Positions 7,838-16,600 of a DNA stretch of 24,831 nucleotides are shown here, piece by piece. The position numbers and the translations under genes are program-made. Source of the DNA: UMGS1519 sp963621885 (GTDB lineage: Bacteria > Actinomycetota > Coriobacteriia > Coriobacteriales > Eggerthellaceae); NCBI GenBank assembly GCA_963621885.1, contig CAVFFT010000026.1, positions 1 to 24,831 of the forward strand, in the 5' to 3' direction. Numbering within the stretch: the first letter of the stretch is position 1; the number at the start of each line of letters is the position of its first letter. The notes below the pieces were generated by a model, which did not search any database, was not told the origin of the DNA, and saw only the letters and a list, made by a program, of their open reading frames with translations.

Positions 7838-10800
7838 CGGCAGGCACCGCCGTGGTGCTCGAATCGCCGGTCTGGGGAACCGCGTTCGTATCGCTTACGG
7901 CGTCGCCATTGTCGCTGCCGGCATCGCCATCAGCATCGCCATCGCTGGCGCCACCCTTGTCGGTGTCGTCATCATCGGCATCGGCATCGCTATCTCCGCT
8001 GTCGTCCCCGCCATCGCCACTGTCATCATCGTCATCGCCCCCATCAGGACCAGGTGTGGGCGTGGGCTCGGATTCATCCTTGTAGGTCGCTTCGACAGCA
8101 ACTTCTTCGCCGCCCATCGTGAAGGTCGTGGTGGAGGCGCTCGCATCGGCCAGCGTCACGCCGCCCGCGGTAAGCTTCCAACCGGCGAAGACCTTGCCCT
8201 CGGCAGGCTCGTCGGCGACGAGCGTGACCTCGGTTCCCTCAACGGCGCCGGCCAATACGTTACCGGATGCGTCGTAAGCCGTGCCACCCGTAACGACGAT
8301 GTCATGTGCCTGCGACGGCTCCGGGGCGGGCTCATTCTCGGTCCAACTTGCCATAAGCTCGATGTCGCTGGTCACCGCCGCGGCGAAGTCGTAGTCTGCC
8401 CCGTCAAGCTTCCAACCGGCGAAGGTGTAGCCGTCTTTGGTGGGATCAGCCGGCTTGATGGCCTGTTCGCCATCCACAACCTGCTGTTCCTTTACCTCAC
8501 TGCCACCATCGCTGTTGAATTTCACGACATGCAAGGTCGCAGCTTTTTCGGCATACGTGGCCTCAACGCTCACATCCTCGCCGCCCATCGTGAAGGTGGT
8601 CGTAGTGGCGCTGGCATCCGCCAAGGCAACATTGCCCGCGGTGACGACCCAGCCGGTAAACACCTTGCCCTCACCATGCTCATCAGCCACGAGAGTGACT
8701 TCGGCATCCTTGACGGCAGAATCGATCTCATTGCCATCCTTGTCATAGGCCTTGCCAGCCTCGACCGCAATGCTGTGCGTTGTCGGCGCTTCGTCCTCGT
8801 ACGTCGCCTCAACGGCAACATCCTCGCCGCCCATCGTGAAGGTCGTGGTGGAGGCGCTCGCATCGGCCAGCGTCACGCCGCCCGCGGTAAGCTTCCAACC
8901 AGCGAAGACCTTGCCCTCGGCGGGTTCGTCAGCAACGAGCGTGACCTCGGTTCCCTCAACGGCGCCCGTCAGCACATTGCCAGCAGCATCGCAGGCGGTG
9001 CCGCTCGTAACGGCAATGTCATGAGCCGCCGCCGGCTCCGGCGCCGGCTCATCCTCATAGGTCGCCTCAACACTCACGCCCGCAGATCCCATGACGAAAG
9101 TCGTGGTGGAAGCAGTCTCATCCGTCAGCGTGATCTCGCCCGCGGTGACTTTCCAACCGGCAAAGACCTTGCCCTCGGCAGGCTCGTCGGCGACAAGCGT
9201 CACGCCCGTGCCTTCAACAGCGGAAGTGATTTCGTTCCCCTGCTTGTCATAGGCCTTGCCGCCCGTAACGGCAATGTCGTACGAGGTCGGCTCGGGCTCA
9301 GGCTCGGGTTCGGCACTCGCAGAGCTGATGGTGAAACTGATGGTCTGCGTGCGCGCCGCGGTATCCATCAAGAACGTCGCATCGTTCCCATTCACGGTTG
9401 CCGTGGTGCTATCGCTGAAAGCGTAATAATGACCGGCGTTGGTCTTGCCGTTCAGCTTCGTGACAATCTTGACGGTATAGGTCTTGCCCGCTTGGACACC
9501 GGCATCGTAATCGACCTCGTTGCCGTCCTCGTCATACCAATACACCAGCCAGTCCTTCTGGCCGTTCAGTGCCTCAGAGGTGACATCAATCGCATTGGTC
9601 GACGAGCCATCGGTGATGAAATACGTGTCCACAAAACGCTCGAAGTCGGCACCCGGCGTCAACTCACCGCTCTCGGGGAGAGTCATGGTCACCGCGGCGC
9701 GGCTCACCTCTGGCGTGTAATCGGCGATTGCCGTGTACTCGGAACCTTTCAGCTGCGGAATGGTCAGCGTCGCGCCATCGGCTGTTGCGCGTCCGGGAAT
9801 CGTATTCCAACCGGCAAAAACCATGCCAGGCACTTGAGGTGCCGTCACGGTGTAGTTTTCAATGCCTTGACGCGCAACCCACCGCCACGACGCAATGGTT
9901 TTGCTGGAATCCGGATCGTTGATATCGTGGCAGTTCACCTGAACCGTGCAGCTTTCTCCCTCGGTTTTCGCCACCGAAACGGTGCCCTTAAGCACCAGGT
10001 TGCCGTCCTCATCCTGTGACACTTCGCAGGAATCCGTACTCACGGTGCCAAATGCCGTCACCACGCTCAGGCCATTCGCCTTCACGCTGTCGATGCTGTA
10101 GACCTTCACGAAATCCTTCACGAGGTCGTTATGCACGGTCACCGTATAGGTCACATTCTTGACCTCATCCGTAGAGCCATCCGCAAGCTCGACCGATTTC
10201 ACCGAAAGGCATTTCCTCGCTTCGCCGCTCGTGGCGGTTTTCACAGTCGATGCGGTATCGGTAAGGTAGGCCTGAGTGCCGACAGTATTCGTGGTCGTGG
10301 TACCCAGATCAACCCATCCCGAAGTATCGGAGATGGTCAGCTTGACGCCCGCAAGCGTGTTCGCGTAGTGAGCACGCAAGGTCACCTTACCCTCGGGCAT
10401 GGTGAATGTGGCCACCCCATCCTCGGGATAGATCTTGTCGGTGCCATCAATACCCGAGGCCTCCCAATAGTCCAGGTGAGCAGTCGTTTCCACACCAGAA
10501 ACCGTCACGGTCTTGGGGTAATCCGCTGAATTGACCTTGACCTCGGTTCCGCCCAGATACGATTCGGTCTTCGTGTCGCCGTTGTAGCCGATGATCGTCA
10601 GCTCGCGCGCGGGACGCTTGTCAATGCAGAGGGCATCGCTAAAGACACCGTCGTAAACCCTCACCTCGTACGTGTCGTCGTCACAGAAGAAGCAGTCGCT
10701 GTTGGCTTCAAAGGCGGAATTGTAGCTGTCGTCATCCGTGATAATGCACGGCAGCTCCTTGCTCTCATCGAAGCCCTCGCGAAGGGAAATGCCGATGCTG

Positions 10801-13388
10801 CTTTCGGAAGAGAAGCTGTCGGCATCGCAGAAGAGCTCGTTCAGGGGAAGCCGCAGGTTATCGGCGGAATTATCGGAAGAAGCCGTGTTGTCGTCGATAG
10901 TAACCTTGCCGCCAAGAATCATTTTGGCGGCGGCATCGGTATAGACTCCGCCAGCCGTCGCACCGGCATGGTTGTCCGTGATGGTGCAATCGGTAAGGAC
11001 GATCGTGCCGGGAGTGTCAATGTGGAGGTAATCCGTGTGATAGCCCACGCCACCACCATCGCCCGCAGTCGTGTTACCGGTGATTGTGAGACCTTCGAGC
11101 TTCAAGGTTTTGCCGCTATCGAGAACATAGAAGCTGATAGCGCCGCCGTAGCCGGCATCATTGCCGCGGTCGTTTTCGCACGTGTTGTAAGAAAGCGTTC
11201 CCGTCCGGTCCTTGGAAGTCAGGGTGAGATTCGCGTTATTCACGCCAATGGCACCGCCATGTCCAAGCTGCGCACGCGCAATGTTGTTGTTGATACCGCT
11301 ATTCCCATTCATCGTCGCGGTAAGCGCATTGCCTTCTGATACGAAAATCGCGCCACCCGCTCGCGCTTCGTTGTACTCGATGGAGGAAGCGCCATCGAGA
11401 CTCAAAGTGGTCGTGTCGGCAACATAAATGGCGCCGCCATCGCCCGTTGATCCATGCGCGATGTTGTGCGACATGGTCGAACCGTTCTCGAGCTTGATGC
11501 TTGTCTTGCCACTTGCCATATAGAGCGCGCCACCGCCGGCGGCGTTATCGCTGGTACCGGACTCGTTCCCATTAATGCTGGAGGCATCAAGCGTAAGCGT
11601 GGCAGCATCATTGAAGTAGATGGCGCCGCCCTGGTTTGAGGCCTTGTTTTCGTTCATGGCCGAGCCATTGGCAAGGCTGATTTTCGTCGTGTTCTTGTTG
11701 ACGTACACGGCACCACCGCAGACAGCCGTGTTCTTCTCCATCTTGGCGTTATCGAGGAAGAGCTTGCCACTGTTGTAGAAGTAGATGGCGCCGCCCTCGT
11801 CAGCCGCGCTGTTCCCGTTAATGGATGCGCCGTTGCTAAGCGAGAAGACCGTGCCGAGCCAATTGTTGTAAATGCCGCCGCCGTCTTCGCCAGCCTGATT
11901 CTGGGAGATGGAAGAGGCGTTCACCTCGACGACGCCGTATTTGCCGTTGTGGTAAATGCCGCCGCCCTCGCTTGCCGCGATGTTCTCATTCACCGTGGAA
12001 GAGCGCTCAATCGTGATGGTGGCCTCGTTGCTTTCCAGGTAGATGCCAGCGCCATCGTCGGCGGTATTGGTAACGACATGCCCATTATCGAGAGTAAGCA
12101 CGCCAACAAGGTAGATGCCACCGCCGTTGTTGTGGGCGTTGTTGCCGGTGATAGTGGATTCGTTCTCGATGCGAACATTCGCATTGGTGCCATTGGAATA
12201 GATGCCGCCGCCATTGCCGCTGGTGGCCTTGCAGTCCTTGATGGTGGACTTGTTCAGCGTGAACGTGGAATCGTCATCCAGATAGACGGCGCCGCCGTTG
12301 TCGGCCGTATTGCCTTCAAAGAGCGTGCCATTGCTGATGGCGTAGATAGTGCCGTCGTAATTGTCGTAGATGGCGCCGCCGTTGTCTTTCGAGCTGTTCT
12401 TCGATAGGTAGGCGTTGTTGAGGGCAACATTTCCCTCTTTGCAATTGAAGTAGAGCGCACCGCCATTGTTGTCCGCCATGTTATCCATCAGACGCGAGTC
12501 TTTGACAGTGAGCTTATCCTCGTTGCCGTCAACCGCAATGGCGCCGCCATATTTGCCGGAGCCGTTCCCGTTCACATCGCTCCCACCTGTGATGGTGACT
12601 TCGCTCTCGTCATCGTTGACATAGATGGCGCCGCCCCAGCCTTCCGCATAGTTATAAATGAGTGAGGACGAATTCACCGTGAGTTTGGCTTCGTCGCCGA
12701 AGAGCGAAACCGCGCCGCCGTGGCCGTAATAGAGATTGACGACATTGCTCTTATTGCCCGCCAGGATCACAGAGTTGAGCGTGAGGCTCGCGCCATCCTT
12801 GACCAAGACACCACCAGCGCCAGAGGAGCAAGCGGCACGGCCTCCGGTAATAAGGCCGCCGTTCAGTATGTCCGCCGAAGCGTCCTCTTCCTGAGTCTCA
12901 TTGGCAGTCCACAGGAGCGAACCCGCTTCGGTGCTGGTGAGGGTGCCATAATGCGGAGTGGAACGTTCATCGTCGCTGCCGCCATTAACAACAAGCGTGG
13001 CTTCCTCGTCAACCACAAGAACCGTGTTCTGCGTCGCATCATCCGAGGAACCCGCGTCGATCATGTGACCGTGCAGATTGAGCGTGAAATTCCTGTTGGC
13101 GGGAACCTCGAAATTCGCCGCCTTTTTGAGCTGATCCCAGTCGGCAAGGACATCGATGGTGACATCGCCCGAAACCTCAGCCGCTTTATTGAAAGCGTCC
13201 CACGGAGCGGAATCGCCACTGAACTGCTCGGTTACCTCCGTGCCGTCCTTCGTGTAGGTGATTTGAGCGAGCTCGCCTTCCGCCAGGGCGGAAGCGGGCG
13301 CCGCAAGCGACACCGCAACAATCGTGGCCAAAGCGACAAAGGCGGCAATCCAGCAGTTGAATTTGCTAGCGAGAAGACGGTTGGGCAT
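7764..13388 (-). CDS. Giant wall-anchored beta-helix adhesin A (1874 aa)
   Basis: This is a secreted cell-wall protein, probably an adhesin or matrix component; its ligand is unknown. A signal peptide (1-36, cut near ASALA) leads into an N-terminal domain (about 40-170). A parallel beta-helix (about 170-835) follows, with some 21 coils of about 28 residues marked by GG[AG][ILV]Y and S..x.N motifs, like Chlamydia Pmp repeats. A middle region (about 840-1365) includes a domain ending FTMPEGKVTLRAHY. Four 77-residue InlB-like repeats lie at 1370-1446, 1456-1532, 1538-1614 and 1695-1771, with one Flg_new/Listeria-Bacteroides repeat between the last two (1621-1684). An acidic D/G/S stalk (1772-1836) precedes VPQTGD (1837-1842), a hydrophobic stretch and the tail RFSRRRNS. 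TCCTC at 13395-13399 is the strong ribosome binding site for the ATG at 13388. The gene is a paralogue of the next one upstream, and its 3' end overlaps pip by 74 bp. Confidence 0.93.
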   Translation of the reverse strand: MPNRLLASKFNCWIAAFVALATIVAVSLAAPASALAEGELAQITYTKDGTEVTEQFSGDSAPWDAFNKAAEVSGDVTIDVLADWDQLKKAANFEVPANRNFTLNLHGHMIDAGSSDDATQNTVLVVDEEATLVVNGGSDDERSTPHYGTLTSTEAGSLLWTANETQEEDASADILNGGLITGGRAACSSGAGGVLVKDGASLTLNSVILAGNKSNVVNLYYGHGGAVSLFGDEAKLTVNSSSLIYNYAEGWGGAIYVNDDESEVTITGGSDVNGNGSGKYGGAIAVDGNEDKLTVKDSRLMDNMADNNGGALYFNCKEGNVALNNAYLSKNSSKDNGGAIYDNYDGTIYAISNGTLFEGNTADNGGAVYLDDDSTFTLNKSTIKDCKATSGNGGGIYSNGTNANVRIENESTITGNNAHNNGGGIYLVGVLTLDNGHVVTNTADDGAGIYLESNEATITIERSSTVNENIAASEGGGIYHNGKYGVVEVNASSISQNQAGEDGGGIYNNWLGTVFSLSNGASINGNSAADEGGAIYFYNSGKLFLDNAKMEKNTAVCGGAVYVNKNTTKISLANGSAMNENKASNQGGAIYFNDAATLTLDASSINGNESGTSDNAAGGGALYMASGKTSIKLENGSTMSHNIAHGSTGDGGAIYVADTTTLSLDGASSIEYNEARAGGAIFVSEGNALTATMNGNSGINNNIARAQLGHGGAIGVNNANLTLTSKDRTGTLSYNTCENDRGNDAGYGGAISFYVLDSGKTLKLEGLTITGNTTAGDGGGVGYHTDYLHIDTPGTIVLTDCTITDNHAGATAGGVYTDAAAKMILGGKVTIDDNTASSDNSADNLRLPLNELFCDADSFSSESSIGISLREGFDESKELPCIITDDDSYNSAFEANSDCFFCDDDTYEVRVYDGVFSDALCIDKRPARELTIIGYNGDTKTESYLGGTEVKVNSADYPKTVTVSGVETTAHLDYWEASGIDGTDKIYPEDGVATFTMPEGKVTLRAHYANTLAGVKLTISDTSGWVDLGTTTTNTVGTQAYLTDTASTVKTATSGEARKCLSVKSVELADGSTDEVKNVTYTVTVHNDLVKDFVKVYSIDSVKANGLSVVTAFGTVSTDSCEVSQDEDGNLVLKGTVSVAKTEGESCTVQVNCHDINDPDSSKTIASWRWVARQGIENYTVTAPQVPGMVFAGWNTIPGRATADGATLTIPQLKGSEYTAIADYTPEVSRAAVTMTLPESGELTPGADFERFVDTYFITDGSSTNAIDVTSEALNGQKDWLVYWYDEDGNEVDYDAGVQAGKTYTVKIVTKLNGKTNAGHYYAFSDSTTATVNGNDATFLMDTAARTQTISFTISSASAEPEPEPEPTSYDIAVTGGKAYDKQGNEITSAVEGTGVTLVADEPAEGKVFAGWKVTAGEITLTDETASTTTFVMGSAGVSVEATYEDEPAPEPAAAHDIAVTSGTACDAAGNVLTGAVEGTEVTLVADEPAEGKVFAGWKLTAGGVTLADASASTTTFTMGGEDVAVEATYEDEAPTTHSIAVEAGKAYDKDGNEIDSAVKDAEVTLVADEHGEGKVFTGWVVTAGNVALADASATTTTFTMGGEDVSVEATYAEKAATLHVVKFNSDGGSEVKEQQVVDGEQAIKPADPTKDGYTFAGWKLDGADYDFAAAVTSDIELMASWTENEPAPEPSQAHDIVVTGGTAYDASGNVLAGAVEGTEVTLVADEPAEGKVFAGWKLTAGGVTLADASASTTTFTMGGEEVAVEATYKDESEPTPTPGPDGGDDDDDSGDGGDDSGDSDADADDDDTDKGGASDGDADGDAGSDNGDAVSDTNAVPQTGDSSTTAVPAAIAIALAAFGVALGACRFSRRRNS
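7863..7880 (-). other. Sortase sorting motif VPQTGD of adhesin A
   Basis: The codons encode VPQTGD, an LPxTG-type motif with Val in place of Leu, followed by a hydrophobic stretch and the basic end RRR. This is the standard layout for sortase cleavage and anchoring to the wall. No sortase gene is in the window. Confidence 0.85.
7881..8075 (-). repeat. Low-complexity Asp/Gly/Ser stalk coding region, adhesin A
   Basis: This encodes residues 1772-1836, built almost wholly of Asp, Gly, Ser and Ala after a Pro/Thr hinge (EPTPTPGP). The DNA is made of near-repeating triplets (ATC, GTC, GCC read on the plus strand). In wall proteins such stretches usually span the peptidoglycan. Length could change in frame by slippage. 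Confidence 0.8.
8076..9281 (-). repeat. Tandem InlB-like repeats in adhesin A
   Basis: Four 231-bp units encode the 77-residue repeat with core TLVADEPAEGKVFAGW...TTTFTMGGEDVAVEATY: 9051-9281, 8793-9023, 8547-8777 and 8076-8306. A different Flg_new-type repeat (8337-8528, FNSDGG...GYTFAGW) interrupts them. Unit 2 and unit 4 share a 77-bp stretch with no mismatch (8824-8900 and 8107-8183), far closer than to unit 3 between them. Confidence 0.88.
10886..12881 (-). repeat. Beta-helix coil repeats in adhesin A
   Basis: This encodes residues about 170-835. GGAI/GGGI/GGAV motifs recur at residues 223, 252, 281, 309, 337, 365, 393, 422, 446, 475, 503, 532, 558, 587 and onward to 813. The spacing is mostly 28-29 residues, which matches one turn of a parallel beta-helix. 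At DNA level it shows as GCGCCGCC-type blocks about every 84 bp on the plus strand. Confidence 0.85.
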
Positions 13389-13537
13389 TCTGATTCCTCA
13401 CGTTTCTGAAATGCTTCAAAACGGATTAATCATACTTCATATGCCCTGATGTAACGGCGAAGTAACGCGTCAATTATTCGCCTTAGTTTGAAGATTGCTG
13501 CGGCGCCAGCGTTATAACGTGGCACCATGCGCAAAAC
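13389..13537 (-). promoter_or_regulatory. Promoter region of adhesin A with GTAACG direct repeats
   Basis: This AT-richer gap holds the adhesin A ribosome binding site (13395-13399) and a possible -10 TATGAT on the minus strand near 13430. GTAACG occurs twice, at 13451-13456 and 13462-13467, exactly 11 bp apart. Direct repeats with 11-bp spacing are the usual site shape for OmpR/PhoB-type regulators. A clear -35 was not found. Confidence 0.35.
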
Positions 13538-13565
13538 GGCCCGCGCGCCAATAGGTGCACGGGCC
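13533..13565 (-). terminator. Terminator of adhesin B
   Basis: GGCCCG (13538-13543) pairs with CGGGCC (13560-13565). Inside, CGCC pairs with GGTG around an AATA loop, with one 2-nt mismatch between the stems. On the minus strand it is followed by GTTTTG, a short T-run. It lies 64 bp past the adhesin B stop codon and separates the two adhesin genes into different transcripts. Confidence 0.65.
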
Positions 13566-13628
13566 AGCATTCTCTACCAATAGCTCAAACGGCTCCGGCA
13601 GCTCCAGCTTATCTCATAGCCGCTGGGG

Positions 13629-16600
13629 CTAAGTGTTTGCACGGCGACGGGCGAAGGCGAGGCCAGCCATAAGCGCCGCGATACTAGCAATTACCAGGGG
13701 AATCACAACGCCAAACGCTGCATCTCCCGTTTCGGGAACGTCATTAGAAGAGCCAGCGTTCCCATTCGCGTCGCTATCGCCCTTCGAGCCGTCGCCCTGA
13801 TCGGCACCATCGGAGGCACCGTCGGCAGAACCGTCGTCGCCGGAGTCGTCGCCTGAGCCGTCGCTAGCGTCGCTTCCACCAGTATCGCCGCCGTCACCGG
13901 CATCACTTCCACCGTCATCTCCGGAGTCGCCGCCATCATCGGTCCCATCCGGATTATCGGGCTGCGGTGCCGGCGTGGGTTCACTCTGTTCCCACTTGGC
14001 ATACAGCGCCAGGTCCGAGGAAACGGCAGTCTTAAAGTCAAACGCAACCGTGCAAGCCTCATCCGTGTACCAGCCCTTGAAGACATACCCGTCTTGCGCA
14101 GGATCGGCGGGCTGCGTCACGGTTTTGCCATCTGCCACACTCCGCACGTCATACACGCTCGAGCCATCCATGAAGGTGACAAGGTAGCGGCTGCTCGTCG
14201 CCGTGCGCCAATGGGCCGTCAGCGTCACATCGGTGAAGAAGGTGGTACGCGCCGTTGCCCGAGTGGAACCGTTATACCAGCCGTCGAAAATATAGCCGTC
14301 GTAAACAGGCACAGGCAGCGTTCCCAAGCTGCCACCGTCCTCGATCTTCAGGTCCTCAACGTTGGAGCCGCCCGCAGAGTCAAAGCTCACGGTAATGGGG
14401 CAATACTTGTAAGTCGCCTCAAGTTCGACATCGCCCGCGGGCATGGCGAAGCTCGTTTCAGGCTGCGAGGCATCCGCCAGCGAAACGTCGCCAGATGCCA
14501 CTTTCCAGCCAGCAAATTGCATACCTGCGCTTGCCGCATCAGCCTTCAGCGAAACGGTCTCGCCCACAGCGGCCTTGCCATCGGAAAGCTCATGGTTGTC
14601 GCTATCGTAGGCCTTGCCGCTCGTGACTTTCACGGAATACGAATCGCTGAAGCTATAGGAATAGCTGCCGATTTCCGTCGTGCGATCATCCACTTGCGCA
14701 TAGGTCAGCAACTCGGTGTCGGTGCTTATCTCGATGGGCTCACTCGGGTCGTACTCGGTGTAGTCGTCCAAGGATACGCTCGAAGCAACCTTGCCGGATT
14801 TCGTATCGAGCAGGTAATAGCACATCGAAACCGAGCCTGCCTGCGCCCACTCGGCACTGGGCACAAGCTCAACCTCTATCGCGTCGTCATATTCGCCCGC
14901 GTCCTCGCTTGCCGTAGGAGCCTCCAGGCTCTCGAGCAGCGTGAATGTCCGCGTGATCTCGTGGGAATCGCCATTGATATCGGTGAACGTGCCTTTGACC
15001 GTGAGCGGCCAGGTCACCGTCAGCTCGTCAATCAGCTTGGTATCCCATTCAACTGCGGCGCTGATTCTGCTTCCATCCGCCGTGCGGTACACCACTTCGG
15101 AAGGCAGATAATTGCGGAAGCCGTCAAGCGACACAAGCGAAACGTCGGAAAGCTCGGTCACGAGGCTGTCGTAAGCAGAATCGGACTGAGCCACCATGCT
15201 GAAGCTGATGCTCACAGTGCCGTTATCCGGGTCGCTTTTCACCGTGCTTGCCCGCATGCCATTGACGGTCGCGCCGCCAATCTGCGCGAGGCTCAGCAAC
15301 TTGTCATCGGCGGAAGGCCCAAGCGCGAGCGTGATGGTTCCCGTGTATGTGGAACCCGCCTCAGGCGTATCACCAACCGCGTTCCCCTTGGAATCCGTCC
15401 AGATGAGCGAAGCGACCGAAGCGTTCAGGCTTTCCCCTTCCGCATCGGTGGCGGCGATTGCCTTCGCTGCCGTCGGGAAGGAAACCCCGTTCACAAGCCC
15501 GTCGATGCTGAGGTCAATCGTGTCGACGCAGGGCGCATACGTGGCGGTAACGGATACGTTTTCGCTGGTCGTGGAAATGGTCAGGTTATCGCCGGAAACC
15601 GTCGCCCCCTCGGGAAGCGAAGACTCGTCCCAACCGGCAAATTCCCAACCAGCAATAGTCGGCGCGCTTACTGTAGTGGAAGAGCCCTCGAAGGCAACCC
15701 CCGTTGTTCCCAGAGACTTACCCGTGTTGGCGGATGTGCGCGTGACATTCACCAGCGACGTTGTGGGCTCGGCGAAAGTAGCGGTGACCTGCAGCGTCGC
15801 GGTCGTGCTGTCGCCTGCCGTCACCTTGACCTTGCCGGTTGCGGTGCCGAATTTCGTTGAAATCTCGGCAGAGCAAAGCGTAGGCAGAATGGTGCTCACA
15901 TAACTGCCGACGTTATATCCGCCCGCCTTAGAAAGGTACATGCCGTACTTTTCGGCAATCGAAGACGCGACCGTCACGGTGTAGACCGCGGTCTTGGTGC
16001 CGTCGTCATTCGTTGTCACCGAGCACGAACCCACGCTTATGCCATCGGTATTGCCCGCAGAGGACTTGGTGGCATCCGCCGAAAGCAGCGTCGCCCCTTC
16101 CACCGTGGCGGCGTTGGCATCGCCGGCGAAATCGTCCCAGGTGCGCGCGTCATTCAAATTGAGCGCAACGCCGCAAAGAGATGGCGTATACACCGGCGTA
16201 AGCGTGACATCCATGTCCGGCATGACGAAGCTCGCCTCGCCATCGCTAACGGTCAGAACCTGCAACATGCCATCCGCATACTGAAGCAGCCAGGAATCAA
16301 GACGCCATTCCACATATGCCCTGCCACTGGAGATATAGCTCGTTTCGATGTACGAACCCGACCCCAAAACCACCTTGTTGCGATAGCTTTCCTGCCACTC
16401 CTTGGTGTCGCCGTCGGCCCTTTTGACCGTCACCGTGTATCCCCGTGCCTTGTCGACCATATACAGGACGCCATCGCGCAGCTCGATGCTGTGCGTGTCG
16501 TCGTCGGTATACAGGCAATCAACCCAATCGGACTCGCCAATGAGGGAGATGAAATCCTTACTCTTCGTGAGCTGGCGGTCGGAACCGTCATAATTGCGAA

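Noticed and set aside
8304..10019. 571-aa plus-strand reading frame inside adhesin A
   Set aside because: It is antisense to the repeats of adhesin A; its internal similarity comes only from those repeats.
14094..15860. 588-aa plus-strand reading frame inside adhesin B
   Set aside because: It is antisense to adhesin B with no start signal or domain.
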